A stretch of 32,092 nucleotides of DNA, taken from Treponema sp. Its GTDB lineage: Bacteria > Spirochaetota > Spirochaetia > Treponematales > Treponemataceae. The position numbers and the translations under genes were made by a program. Each line of letters opens with the position of its first letter. Positions within the stretch are counted from its first letter, which is position 1. This document shows positions 14,067 through 23,863 of the stretch, piece by piece. A model generated the notes under the pieces. It did not search any database and was not told the DNA's origin. It worked only from the letters and a program-made list of their open reading frames with translations. The stretch spans positions 1 through 32,092 of the forward strand of contig JAFZOJ010000145.1 in the NCBI GenBank assembly GCA_017550685.1, given 5' to 3'.

Positions 14067-16769
14067 CTATTCCTCCACCTTTAAAAGTTTGTAATCTCTG
14101 TCAGGAATGTATTTTCCCGAAGGTGTTTTATAACCTGTATAACCAAAGTTTACATAGATTACATAACCATTATCAAAGGTTGTTTTTGTAACCTGATCTG
14201 AAACATATTCATAATCTATGATAAGGCTGTTAGCAACAACCGACAATTCTTTATTATAACGTTTATAAGAATCTTCAAAGTTATCCTTCCAGGAATCATA
14301 ACAGCTTGAATAGTATTCTGTATAATTTGTTTCCTGAAGTTTTTTAGGAGATGCATTCATAAATGAATAATAAAGACCTGCGGCAGTTTCTGCGGATTCA
14401 AGAATAATCTGGTCTGATTCATAGCCAAGATTTACCGGAGAACCTGCATAATTCTTATAGCCATGTAAAACCATCTGATAGAAAGGAACAGTCTTATCTA
14501 TAATTGCATATTCATTTCCATGGAACTCCATGTTTGTAATAAAGTCGGTATATTTAAGGGCGTAATCATTACCGGCATTTATCATAACACCAAGTCCCTT
14601 ATCATTTGCTTCCTGCATTTTATCCTGCTGAGCCTGTCTTGCACTGGCACGGGTTGTAAGATGGCGTTCATTAAAATCGGAAGAAAGATTTTTACCGTTA
14701 TCTTTATAAGAGATTCCGTCAAGACCAAGCTTTACGGCTCCCTTGGAAAGTACATCTGCACTCTTGTTTCGCAAAGACTGCTTTAAAAGATAATAGCTGT
14801 CGCGGTCCTTATCTTTACCGTACCATAATTCAGAATATTCATAGAGTTTACAAAGCTCATCACTTACAAAACGTGCTGCATCCCTGTAGCTGAAAAAGCC
14901 CTTGAACATACCGGTTCGATACTGGGTCTGCACTGCCCCATCTATGTAGAGTTTAGAAGAAGTATCTTTCTGAGACTTAACCAGCTTCTTAAACTTACCC
15001 TTACCACCAAGACATCTTATAAAGCGCATTTTATTGAGCATTGTGGAACGGATACCATCGTTAATAAAGCCCGAAAGCTTGTAATTAACATTCTTTATAC
15101 CCATTTCATCAATATCCTGGATAATGTCTGCTGCTTCTTTATAAGTTGTAAGTGCATAAGGCTTAATCTTAGGCATACCTAACACCTGCTGCTTTTTTTC
15201 TATAGCACCAACAAGCTCTACTGCTACAGGAATATTATTGTTTGTGGTTTTCTTAGCATTTCCAAAAAGATAATTTCTGTAGGTTTTTGCCATCTCTACA
15301 TAAGAAGGCGAATCTATAAAGATGAAAGACTGCTTTATTACTTCGCCTTTTGGCAGAGAGTTTTCGTAAATATACTGTGCACTTGTAGTTCTTGTAGAAA
15401 CTTCGAACTGTTCATAATGAAGCATTCTGTAGTCAAAGCGGGCATAATTGTAGCTTCCAAGCTTTCCTGCAATTTCTGCAGTAATACCGGCGTATTCTGA
15501 ACCAGACTTTATAACAGAAAGAAAGCCGGAATCTCCATTTGCAATACCAAATACCGGGAAGCTTGCACGGGTTTCTGTAATAACAGCCTTTCTATCGGTT
15601 GCATAATCCCAGCCGTAGCAGTCTGCATAATAACCGTTCTGTTTTGTTTTACCGTTATTAAAGTTGATTATGCTTCCGCCACCTTCAGGAATAAGGATAA
15701 AGCCTGTATCTGTATCGCTTCCTGCTCCAAAGTATGGAAGCACAGAAACCTGAGTAATAGGATACTTGAGTCTGTAAGAAATTTCGTCATAAGGAATTTC
15801 TGCAGTAAAACCGTTTTCGTCCAGCTTGTAGATTACGCTAAGGTTAAAGGCAGGAACTTCCTTGATATTTGATTCCTTATAAACTTCCTTGTTTTCAAGA
15901 TAATCTTCATAGGTATAACCAAGCTTAGCAAAAAGAGTTTCCATCTGCTCTTTTATATGCTTTTGCAAATCTTCGAAAACAAGATAAACCGGTTCGTCTT
16001 CCATTTTCGGATATTTTTCGAGCATTTCGGCCAGCTCTGCACCCTTAAAGTTGCTCTTTGTATATTTGTGATAACAGCGTTCAATTGCACGAATATCACT
16101 TTTTGAAAGTCCGTCTTCCCATTTATCAAGCTCTGACTGATACATAATGAGAGGGAAAACAAACTCTCTGGACATTTGACCTATAGTATAGTCTACGCGG
16201 ATTTCTGAACCCTTTTGTGAAACAGTGTAAAAATTGCGTTCAATACTGTTTGTAAAAATATCGTAAACTTCGTCAATACCGTTTTCTGTAGAATATTTTA
16301 CCAGCATTGGAGAACGCATGTAGTTCTTTTCGTTTGGAAGGGCTATTCTATCTTTGTCTAATGCAGGCGGATTAGAATACCACACATGGCCGTTCTTTTT
16401 CTGAGTAACTGTAAAACGTGTGGTAGCAGGATCAAGCTCAAATTTTATGTTGTTATTTTCCATTACATAAGATTCTGGTTGTTTTTCTGCATTATATTCA
16501 TAGTAGTCAAACTGCGGCTGAACTGCCTGTGCTACCATTACAAGACGAATTACTATATATGTTAAAAAGCCCAGGACTGCAAGAGAAATTCCAAAGCCTA
16601 CCCAGAATTTTGAAGTTGGTTTATGGAATTCAAATTTCTTTGTCTTCATTGGTTTTGGAGGTCCAATATACCAGTCAGGATATTTTGACTTTTTAGACTT
16701 CTTTACCTTTGGAGGTTTTGGTTCTTTTATTTTTTTAGGTTTAGCTTCTTTCATTTTTTCTTCTGACAT
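14067..16769 (-). CDS. Membrane-anchored DUF5696-like protein, candidate glycan enzyme
   Basis: 900 residues. The N-terminus is a Lys/Pro-rich cytoplasmic tail (about 1-50), then one membrane helix at about 55-80, leaving some 820 residues outside. The first outer part is beta-rich (e.g. TVTQKKNGHVWYSNP). The second has alternating helices and strands (YKEAADIIQDIDEMGIKNV, KLGLDGISYKDNG, GLGVMINAGNDYAL) that look like a TIM-barrel hydrolase with candidate acidic residues. I assign DUF5696 from memory of its length, domain order and neighbourhood; catalytic function is inference. The start at 16769 has GGAGGAGGGG just before it. A longer start at 16784 would overlap the upstream stop. Confidence 0.78.
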   Translation of the reverse strand: MSEEKMKEAKPKKIKEPKPPKVKKSKKSKYPDWYIGPPKPMKTKKFEFHKPTSKFWVGFGISLAVLGFLTYIVIRLVMVAQAVQPQFDYYEYNAEKQPESYVMENNNIKFELDPATTRFTVTQKKNGHVWYSNPPALDKDRIALPNEKNYMRSPMLVKYSTENGIDEVYDIFTNSIERNFYTVSQKGSEIRVDYTIGQMSREFVFPLIMYQSELDKWEDGLSKSDIRAIERCYHKYTKSNFKGAELAEMLEKYPKMEDEPVYLVFEDLQKHIKEQMETLFAKLGYTYEDYLENKEVYKESNIKEVPAFNLSVIYKLDENGFTAEIPYDEISYRLKYPITQVSVLPYFGAGSDTDTGFILIPEGGGSIINFNNGKTKQNGYYADCYGWDYATDRKAVITETRASFPVFGIANGDSGFLSVIKSGSEYAGITAEIAGKLGSYNYARFDYRMLHYEQFEVSTRTTSAQYIYENSLPKGEVIKQSFIFIDSPSYVEMAKTYRNYLFGNAKKTTNNNIPVAVELVGAIEKKQQVLGMPKIKPYALTTYKEAADIIQDIDEMGIKNVNYKLSGFINDGIRSTMLNKMRFIRCLGGKGKFKKLVKSQKDTSSKLYIDGAVQTQYRTGMFKGFFSYRDAARFVSDELCKLYEYSELWYGKDKDRDSYYLLKQSLRNKSADVLSKGAVKLGLDGISYKDNGKNLSSDFNERHLTTRASARQAQQDKMQEANDKGLGVMINAGNDYALKYTDFITNMEFHGNEYAIIDKTVPFYQMVLHGYKNYAGSPVNLGYESDQIILESAETAAGLYYSFMNASPKKLQETNYTEYYSSCYDSWKDNFEDSYKRYNKELSVVANSLIIDYEYVSDQVTKTTFDNGYVIYVNFGYTGYKTPSGKYIPDRDYKLLKVEE

Positions 16770-16783
16770 TTTCCCCTCCTCCA

Positions 16784-17464
16784 TCAATTCAACCTGAAGA
16801 TTACTTCGCGGCCAAGAGAAACAAAGTATGCAATACCCTGCGAAATCATACTAAAGAACAACAGCATGATAAAGATAAATACGAGCATTCCAAAAATCGT
16901 AAAGATGGTAAACATAAGGGTTTTAAAGAAGCCGTACTGGTGAATCATCATCATTGCCATAAAGATGAGCATAGCACACCACAAAATGGAGATTGTATTG
17001 AAGATGCTGTAAAAGGCAACTTCTTCTACTGTAACAAAGTTACTGATGATAATAATCGGAATCTGAATGAGCGGATACGGAGTAAGACCATAGGCAGTAC
17101 CCATGTAGATATCGCCAAGATGTCCTTTTCCGTCAAACAGGGTTGTAAGCGCCCAGTTACAGATACAGAAAATTGCAAGAGGAAGAAGGATTGCCGCAAA
17201 CTGCTCAAATACGTTTATTTCTTCCCAGTGAACCTGCATTACGACAAAGCTGGTAAAACGAAGGCGCCATACGCTGGTTAGCAAGGTCATTATTACAATA
17301 AAGTTTGCAGCAGCATAGGAACCGCGCTTTGCATGTATAAGATCCCAGTAGCCGTCAGCCGGATGGAATATTACATAAAAAGCGTATTTTAAAGTACTGA
17401 AGAACCGTACATAAGTTTCTTTCAGCGTAAGTTTCTTTAAACGTCGGGTTACAAAATTACTCAT
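16784..17464 (-). CDS. Yip1-family multi-pass membrane protein
   Basis: 226 residues. A soluble N-terminus is followed by FHPADGYWDLIHAKRGS, the characteristic entry to the Yip1 domain, then five or six membrane segments with GTAYGLTPYPLIQIP, a typical Yip1 Pro-Tyr-Pro core. Its start overlaps the NHL gene stop as ATGA, and its stop touches the DUF5696-like gene, so all three are coupled. Bacterial Yip1 proteins have no settled role; a scaffold or assembly role for the surrounding membrane complex is inference. Confidence 0.85.
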   Translation of the reverse strand: MSNFVTRRLKKLTLKETYVRFFSTLKYAFYVIFHPADGYWDLIHAKRGSYAAANFIVIMTLLTSVWRLRFTSFVVMQVHWEEINVFEQFAAILLPLAIFCICNWALTTLFDGKGHLGDIYMGTAYGLTPYPLIQIPIIIISNFVTVEEVAFYSIFNTISILWCAMLIFMAMMMIHQYGFFKTLMFTIFTIFGMLVFIFIMLLFFSMISQGIAYFVSLGREVIFRLN

Positions 17465-18933
17465 AATGTACTAATCTCCCATTTTATTCTTCTTACCCAT
17501 CCAACAATAACAGGAATAAGAATGATTATAATTATAACTGCAGCAAGCCAGGTAAAGTTTCTTTCTATCCATTCCTTGCGGTAATACTTAAAAGCCTTAG
17601 AATAATCGCGTTTGTCTCGTTTGAGCTTAAAGTTATCCATTGCTTCCTTGTATTTTTTCTGTCTCAGATAAGATTTTCCTAAACCGATATAGGCAAGGTC
17701 ATAATTTCCGTTGAGTTTAAGAACCTTTTCCCAGGTTTCGGCAGAAGCATCATACTCACCTACCGAAAACTGTTCTTCTGCTGTGAAGATAAGGTTTCCG
17801 TATTCTGTTGGTGTAAATACTGTAACAGAAGCAGATGAAGAATCAAGAACAAAAAGGTCTTTTCCTACGTGTTCAAGAGAAACTGCACTACGGAAATTTC
17901 CTTTTACATTTCCCTTTCCGCCAAAGGCAAACAAAAGATAGCCCTGGTTATCAAAAGCAAAAAGTCGTCCGCGGTTTTCATCAAGTGCTATATAAACTTC
18001 ATTATCAAGCAGCGTAATATCTGACATACGAGAAGGTCCGCTTATACCTCCTGCATTACCCCACTTAAGTTCACCGATTGAATATTCATAACCGTTCTGA
18101 ATAAGGATATCATCTCCAAGAGCATTCAGGCGGCGGATTGGTGCTGCCTTGCCCGAAAGAAGATCCCATTCATCAAAGTTTTTTGTTACTGCATAGATAA
18201 AGCCTTCTCTATCCATATAGCAGTTAGAATATTCTGTAGGTACAAACGAAATCATACGAGCCTTTTGAGCTTCTGTTGCAATTTTTTTCCAGAAGCGCTG
18301 GGCTGCAGTTACAATTACCTTGGTAGCACCATAATATCCCTGGAAGGTTCCGTCGGCTTCGTACTTTAAAAAGCCTTTTGTTACATTTTTTGAAAGAATG
18401 TAAACACGTCCCGAAGCGTCTGCAACAACCTTTACAGGAAGAAATGCCTTGTCTTTTTCATAAGTCTTGTCTACAGGCTCTTTTATTACAAGAATAACGT
18501 TAAGGTCTTTGTCTGTTTTGATTACGCGACCATTTTGTGTATCTGCAATATAAATATAGCCGTCCCTGCTTACAAAAACATCCTGAGGCGACTGTAATCT
18601 TGTATCCTCAAGGAAAGGACTGTCATTTACACGGTCAATAACCTTTACAATCTCAAGAGTCTTTTTTTCTGTATACTCCATAACAACAATTCTGTTGTTG
18701 TCTGTATCTGTAAGATAAATTGTATTTCCGTCTGCAAATAATGAAGAAGGATTTTTAAGAGCTTTATCTAGTCCAAGATCGCTTGCATACAATACATGAG
18801 ATACACGGTAAGCATCCGGAGATTTTTCTATTTCATCCCAGAAGTTGTAAGTGTATGCATCGGCCTTTGCACTAAGAGAAGCGCAGAATAAAGAGAACAG
18901 AATTACAAAAGGTAAAAATTTAATTTTATTCAT
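17461..18933 (-). CDS. NHL/beta-propeller and TPR protein with C-terminal anchor
   Basis: 490 residues. A signal peptide (about 1-22) is followed by six or so NHL-type blades of about 45-50 residues, recognisable as LADGNTIYLTDTDNNRIVV-like units (NPSSLFADGNTIYLTD, SPQDVFVSRDGYIYIAD, VKVVADASGRVYILS, MSDITLLDNEVYIALD). Next comes a TPR pair (AETWEKVLKLNGNYDLAYIGLG, YLRQKKYKEAMDNFKL), then a membrane helix at about 463-483 and a basic tail. It thus faces the periplasm. GGAGG lies 9 nt before the ATG. The propeller probably binds protein or glycan; the exact role is unknown. The Yip1 gene overlaps its stop by 4 nt. Confidence 0.85.
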   Translation of the reverse strand: MNKIKFLPFVILFSLFCASLSAKADAYTYNFWDEIEKSPDAYRVSHVLYASDLGLDKALKNPSSLFADGNTIYLTDTDNNRIVVMEYTEKKTLEIVKVIDRVNDSPFLEDTRLQSPQDVFVSRDGYIYIADTQNGRVIKTDKDLNVILVIKEPVDKTYEKDKAFLPVKVVADASGRVYILSKNVTKGFLKYEADGTFQGYYGATKVIVTAAQRFWKKIATEAQKARMISFVPTEYSNCYMDREGFIYAVTKNFDEWDLLSGKAAPIRRLNALGDDILIQNGYEYSIGELKWGNAGGISGPSRMSDITLLDNEVYIALDENRGRLFAFDNQGYLLFAFGGKGNVKGNFRSAVSLEHVGKDLFVLDSSSASVTVFTPTEYGNLIFTAEEQFSVGEYDASAETWEKVLKLNGNYDLAYIGLGKSYLRQKKYKEAMDNFKLKRDKRDYSKAFKYYRKEWIERNFTWLAAVIIIIILIPVIVGWVRRIKWEISTL

Positions 18934-18946
18934 TCTCGCCTGCCTC

Positions 18947-19837
18947 CTAATCCTTAAGTCCTGAAGAAGCCATTGTTTCCATAATCTGACTCTGAGAGAA
19001 GATAAAGAATACAATAGGCACGAACATTGTAAATACAATTACGGCATTCTGCTGACCCAGACGGGCAATAACATTCTGTCCAAGCTGATTGAGTGCATAA
19101 ATAAGCATCTTCTTGGATTCGGAATAGATAGTCTGTGTCTGAGGGTTATTCCACAATCCCTGGATAGAGAAAATGGAAATTGTAAGCCATGCAGGTCGTA
19201 CGTTCGGCATTACAAGCTTCCAGAAAATTGTAAGCTCGCGTGCACCGTCAATCTTTGCGGCTTCGATAAGCGACATAGGGAAGCTGTCCATAAACTGCTT
19301 CATAAGGAAGAGTCCCAGCGAGTCACCGATAGCAGGAAGTATGATAGACCAGTAGGTATCAATTATGTGAAGCTTACACATAATAAGATAGTTTGGAATA
19401 CCGGTTACATAACCTGTAAACATGATGGCAACAACCGCAATACGGAAGAAGGTCTGTCCGCCAGGGAAACGATACTTTGCAAGTACGTAAGCTGCCATGG
19501 AAGCAAGGATTACGTGTCCTAATGTACCAACGATTGTAACAAACAGAGTGTTCCAGATATAACGTGTAAGTGGAACCCAGCTCTGGCTCAAGGTAATGAA
19601 CAGATCTGAATAGTTATCAAAGGTCGGGTGACGCGGGAAGAAATCAGGCGGATACTTTAATACTTCATCCAGCGGCTTAAGCGAATTGGAAATCGCAAAA
19701 ATAAGCGGGAACACCATAAGGGCCGAAAAGAAAGCTAGGAAAATATATACACCAATATCTCCACCAACAGAACGGTTAGGCTTGCGGCGGTGCTTGTAAT
19801 GATGTATGGTCATGTCTTTATACATATTCTTTGCCAT
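18947..19837 (-). CDS. Carbohydrate ABC importer permease, MalG/LplC type (pair 1)
   Basis: 296 residues, six membrane segments, coupling loop LIEAAKIDGARELTIFWKLVMPNVRP and C-terminus METMASSGLKD, all standard for MalG/LplC-type subunits. FKYPPDFFPRHPTFDNYSDLF-like text after the first helix is the usual family preface (here LKYPPDFFPRHPTFDNY). GGAGG sits 6 nt before the ATG. It pairs with the gene 9 nt upstream. Confidence 0.93.
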   Translation of the reverse strand: MAKNMYKDMTIHHYKHRRKPNRSVGGDIGVYIFLAFFSALMVFPLIFAISNSLKPLDEVLKYPPDFFPRHPTFDNYSDLFITLSQSWVPLTRYIWNTLFVTIVGTLGHVILASMAAYVLAKYRFPGGQTFFRIAVVAIMFTGYVTGIPNYLIMCKLHIIDTYWSIILPAIGDSLGLFLMKQFMDSFPMSLIEAAKIDGARELTIFWKLVMPNVRPAWLTISIFSIQGLWNNPQTQTIYSESKKMLIYALNQLGQNVIARLGQQNAVIVFTMFVPIVFFIFSQSQIMETMASSGLKD

Positions 19838-19846
19838 ATCCGCCTC

Positions 19847-20785
19847 CTAGTGACCTACTCTGTTGAGCAGACCTTGAATAGCTTTATTACACAAAATCAT
19901 TGTAATAAACAGCACAGTAGCAATAGCCGAAGCATAACCCATTTCAAATCGCGTAAAACCGTAGTCAAACAGGTGGGTTACAATGGTTCGGGCACAATAA
20001 TCTACAGATGGATAACCGGCCAGCTGCATAGGAATTGAACAAACGCTGAAGGCGGTTGTAATGGACATAACTGCTCCGAACAAAAGCATTGGCTTCATGT
20101 TAGGAAGTGTGATGTACCACAGCTCCTGCCAGCGGTTCTGAATACCGTCGATATAACCTGCCTCGTACTGAGACTGGTCAATACCTTTAAGACCGGCTAC
20201 AAACGAAAGGAATCCTGTACCAAGAGAGGTCCACAAAATTACCGGTACAACAACCCTAAGTACATTGTGCGGATTTGTAAGGAACAGGATAGGCTGATGA
20301 ATGAAATTCATCTTAATGAGCCATGAGTTAATCCAGCCGTTGGCATCATCACCAAACAGAATCTTGAAAACAAGGAATGCAGAACCGGAAATAGATGGAG
20401 CATAGAAAAAGAACACAACCAGTGCGCGGATCTTGTTAGGAAGCTCGTTGATGAGCCATGCAAAAATGAATGCCATGATATAACCGATAGGTCCGGTTAC
20501 AAGGGCAATTACAAATGTATTCTTAACAGCAGTAGTAAATACTTCGTCATCCAAAAACAGGTTAAGATAGTTTCTTACGCCAATAAAATCCGGCTTTTCC
20601 AGAATATTGTAGTTGGTAAAACTATAATAAATGGAAGTAAGCATTGGAAGTACGCGGAATGTTATAAACAAAACTGCATATGGCAGAAGGAACAGATAGC
20701 AGAAAGTATGCCTTTTTGCATTCCGTACCAGATCTGTGGACATAAGCTTTTTTCTTTCAATGTATTTCTTTAATTTATCACCCAT
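19847..20785 (-). CDS. Carbohydrate ABC importer permease, MalF/LplB type (pair 1)
   Basis: 312 residues with a basic N-terminus, six membrane segments (first FCYLFLLPYAVLFITF) and coupling loop YEAGYIDGIQNRWQELWYITLPNMKP, where the usual EAA is EAG. SIYYSFTNYNILEKPDFIGVRNY is the typical periplasmic preface of MalF/LplB subunits. AGGAG lies 6 nt before the start. It follows the large binding-protein gene by 14 nt and with its downstream partner forms the first of two permease pairs in this locus. Confidence 0.93.
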   Translation of the reverse strand: MGDKLKKYIERKKLMSTDLVRNAKRHTFCYLFLLPYAVLFITFRVLPMLTSIYYSFTNYNILEKPDFIGVRNYLNLFLDDEVFTTAVKNTFVIALVTGPIGYIMAFIFAWLINELPNKIRALVVFFFYAPSISGSAFLVFKILFGDDANGWINSWLIKMNFIHQPILFLTNPHNVLRVVVPVILWTSLGTGFLSFVAGLKGIDQSQYEAGYIDGIQNRWQELWYITLPNMKPMLLFGAVMSITTAFSVCSIPMQLAGYPSVDYCARTIVTHLFDYGFTRFEMGYASAIATVLFITMILCNKAIQGLLNRVGH

Positions 20786-20799
20786 AATTATTCTCCTGA

Positions 20800-23700
20800 T
20801 TATTCTTCAGCTACAGGAAGATTAAATTCCTGGCGCTTACGGGTAAGCTCTTCGTTAATTTTACGTGTATAATCAATAAGGGTTTCGCGAGGGTCATCCT
20901 TTTCGTTTACAACCTTACGTGCTGCGTTGACAACATGGCGAGGTGTAAAGTAACTACCAGGAACTTCCGGAACACCTACAGTTTCGTCCAGAGATTTTTC
21001 CAGAATTTCTATCTGCTGAGAATTCCATGAAAGCTGTTTAAGAGCTTCTACGTTGGCAGTAGCATAACGTGCAGAAGCACCGAGCAAGGCTTCCATTTCG
21101 CGGCCATAACGAACCTGAATATCCTTAGATACCCACCACTTCATGAATGTCCATGCATCGTGCTGGATAGATTCGTTGTGCATAACCTTAGCCCAGGTCT
21201 TCTGGTCTACACCAGGAATTGTTCCTTCCTCGTAGACTCTTCCGCTGAAGCTTGAATATGCAAGATCAGGCAAAGATGAAAGGTCAAGGTCGTCCAGGGT
21301 AATACCGTTTTTAATCATAACGGCACAGACACCACCGGCAATATTGGAACGGTCTAACTGTCCCTTTTCGTTTATGGTTCCCGGAATGTAAGTAAAATCC
21401 CAGAGGTTACGGATTTCAGGAGCACCGACAACGATAGTATTATAAGTTGTATAGTTTGCAATACCTACAGGCATTTCTCCGGTACGGAAACGGCTCATAA
21501 AGTCGAATACCAGAGGAAGTCCATAGTTGTTGTAAAGGCTTGTATATGTCTTGAATGCGTGAATACCAGGTTCAGAATCAAGTATTGATTTGGTTCCCTT
21601 GTCGTTGTAAACACGTCCGCCTTCCTGATAAACCATAGAATACAGTACCGACATATCAAGAATGTTTACGTTTGGATAAGGTACACCTACAGTAAGGTTG
21701 TTTGCCTGCAATGTAGGCAGCATGTTGATAAAGTCGTCCCAGGTCTGAGGAACATCAAGTCCAAACTGTGCAAGAATATCCTTACGATAGAACATAAGGT
21801 TGAACGATTCCTGTTCCGGCAGGGCATAAATACCACCGTCGTACTTGTAGGCTTCGTAAGCACTTGGCTTGAACCATGAAAGAACTTCATCACAGTCTTC
21901 AAAACGCTTAAGGTTTACGTCTGCATTACGCAAAGCATAATCAACAGGTAAAGTGTTATATATAGAAAGAACTACATCAGGACCCTTGCCCGCAACTACG
22001 GCAGAAAGCAGGGCATCCTGGTTAATAAGCTTAACGTTTACCTTAATTCCTGTCTGAGGAGTAAAGGTATCATCAACCATGTTTTTGATTACCTGGCTCT
22101 GGTCACGACCGGTAACAATCCATACTTCAATAAGATGGTCTTCTTCTTCACCGTAAACGCTACCAAGAGAAGCAGAATCGTAGAAGAAAGAGTTGACGAA
22201 CGATGCAACCTCGTGGCGAAGATCCTTAAGGAAGTTAGATTTATCAGGCTTAATCTTGTCATTAACACTCTGAACCATGATGTAGTCTACATCAAGCTTG
22301 GTTTCTGTGAGCGAAAGCATGGAAGAAGCCAGAGTTGTTGTATTATCCTTAAAATTCTGGAAGCTCTTTGTAATCTTGTCCGGATGCTTATAGAATTTTT
22401 CCAGCTGAACGGCAAGGTTTTCTGCAGGAGCAATCTGATTTGACTTTTGACCTGTTACGGCAACAAAATCATCAATAAGTTTATAAAGTCTTCGGCTTTC
22501 CTGCATCATTGCTTCAATTTCGTCAGGGAAAATCTTGTGAAGTTCATAGTCGCGGTCAACATCAGGCTGAGTACCGGTAAGAACAAGAATTGTACGGTAA
22601 ATAAGGTTGATTCTGTAAATGGAATCCTGCAGCTGATTGATAATAGGACCTACATCGCCCAAAGTTGCCTCCAGGCGGATAGAATGCTTTCCTTTGGTAA
22701 GATAGAACTGATATGGCTTTTTGTCTGCCCCGGAAAGGGTTTTGTACTGCCAGTCTGAATCATACTTAAAGCCTACGTTCTTAAGCTCTTCGGTAGGAAT
22801 TTCGCCGTCAATATAAACAGAACGGTAAGAAACATAACCGCGCTGATAGAACTGGCGTCCCTTGATGGAAATGGTATACCAGCCGTCCTGGGGAACATCA
22901 ATGTCCCATTCAATCCACTGGCCAGGTGCCTTCCATGAGTCACCACCAATAAAGTTGAGTACGGTATTTTTTGTGCTGTAAGGTTCTGTTACGGCAGAAG
23001 AACGGTCGTATCTTGCAAACAGCGAAGGATCTGAACGCAGGGCTGCATTTTCACCCTGAACCTTAATCTTTATATCCTTTCCTGTAAAATTTTCAGGCTT
23101 AGAAGGCTGACTTGCAACATACTGTTCGTAATTATTATATTTTTTAACAGGAGCAAGCTCGAGTCTGCTTATTGCAACAGGTTCGCTTATAGCCTCAAGG
23201 CTGATTGAATTGCGGCCCTTGTTAAAATAGAAAAGATATGGCTCAACCTCGTAACCAAGATCGCTTTTAAAACGTACAGTCTGATATTCAAAATATTCTG
23301 ACTGAATCGGACGGATCATGTTACCGCGGTTATCATATTTAATTTCTCCGCCATCCTTCCATAAACGATGGAACGAAAGTATATCGGCACCGGTAAATGG
23401 TATTTCGCCGTTGATATACAGAACACGTTCTATATCTACGTTTCTGGATGGAGTACAGATGTATTCCATAAGAATGTTGTAAAAGCCCTCTTCGGGAACA
23501 TCTACAAACCAGGTTACAGAAGAACGGTCATCGGTAATGACAACATCCTTCCCTTCATAATTTGAAACAAAACTGACACCGTTAGAATTATCAGCATCAT
23601 AGGCAAAAATATCTACAGGAATAGTTTTTCCCGGATTTTTTGCACTTTTGTGCTCTGCCTTGTATTCTGTGTAGGATTTTCCGGCTGAAACTGCACTTTG

Positions 23701-23841
23701 TGATGTTGACAAATCATAACCATCATACTTTTCACTCAGTTTTTTTTCTGGAATAAGTCTAATACATACGAAAAATGCAACAATTACAGCTATGGTAATC
23801 AGTACATTCCGTAAGGTCTTGTTGATTTTGAATTTTGCCAT
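20800..23841 (-). CDS. Giant membrane-anchored solute-binding protein with duplicated beta-sandwich modules
   Basis: 1013 residues. An uncleaved anchor helix (about 11-28) has no lipobox. Two homologous beta-rich modules follow, about 85-235 and 265-400. Each has a WxxDVPxxGxY core (WFVDVPEEGFY, WDIDVPQDGWY), then YINGEIP / YIDGEIP, then FYFNKGRNSISLEA / FYLTKGKHSIRLEA, which resemble CBM6/35-like carbohydrate-binding domains. A helical linker (about 400-560) leads to a family 1 binding-protein domain (about 570-960), with GPDVVLSIYN, YALPEQESFNLMFYRKDIL and FMKWWVSKD. Normal binding proteins are about 420-550 residues. As first gene of the locus it probably delivers a glycan to permease pair 1. 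No Shine-Dalgarno sequence is evident. Confidence 0.88.
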   Translation of the reverse strand: MAKFKINKTLRNVLITIAVIVAFFVCIRLIPEKKLSEKYDGYDLSTSQSAVSAGKSYTEYKAEHKSAKNPGKTIPVDIFAYDADNSNGVSFVSNYEGKDVVITDDRSSVTWFVDVPEEGFYNILMEYICTPSRNVDIERVLYINGEIPFTGADILSFHRLWKDGGEIKYDNRGNMIRPIQSEYFEYQTVRFKSDLGYEVEPYLFYFNKGRNSISLEAISEPVAISRLELAPVKKYNNYEQYVASQPSKPENFTGKDIKIKVQGENAALRSDPSLFARYDRSSAVTEPYSTKNTVLNFIGGDSWKAPGQWIEWDIDVPQDGWYTISIKGRQFYQRGYVSYRSVYIDGEIPTEELKNVGFKYDSDWQYKTLSGADKKPYQFYLTKGKHSIRLEATLGDVGPIINQLQDSIYRINLIYRTILVLTGTQPDVDRDYELHKIFPDEIEAMMQESRRLYKLIDDFVAVTGQKSNQIAPAENLAVQLEKFYKHPDKITKSFQNFKDNTTTLASSMLSLTETKLDVDYIMVQSVNDKIKPDKSNFLKDLRHEVASFVNSFFYDSASLGSVYGEEEDHLIEVWIVTGRDQSQVIKNMVDDTFTPQTGIKVNVKLINQDALLSAVVAGKGPDVVLSIYNTLPVDYALRNADVNLKRFEDCDEVLSWFKPSAYEAYKYDGGIYALPEQESFNLMFYRKDILAQFGLDVPQTWDDFINMLPTLQANNLTVGVPYPNVNILDMSVLYSMVYQEGGRVYNDKGTKSILDSEPGIHAFKTYTSLYNNYGLPLVFDFMSRFRTGEMPVGIANYTTYNTIVVGAPEIRNLWDFTYIPGTINEKGQLDRSNIAGGVCAVMIKNGITLDDLDLSSLPDLAYSSFSGRVYEEGTIPGVDQKTWAKVMHNESIQHDAWTFMKWWVSKDIQVRYGREMEALLGASARYATANVEALKQLSWNSQQIEILEKSLDETVGVPEVPGSYFTPRHVVNAARKVVNEKDDPRETLIDYTRKINEELTRKRQEFNLPVAEE

Positions 23842-23863
23842 AATATTATAATATTATCATAGA

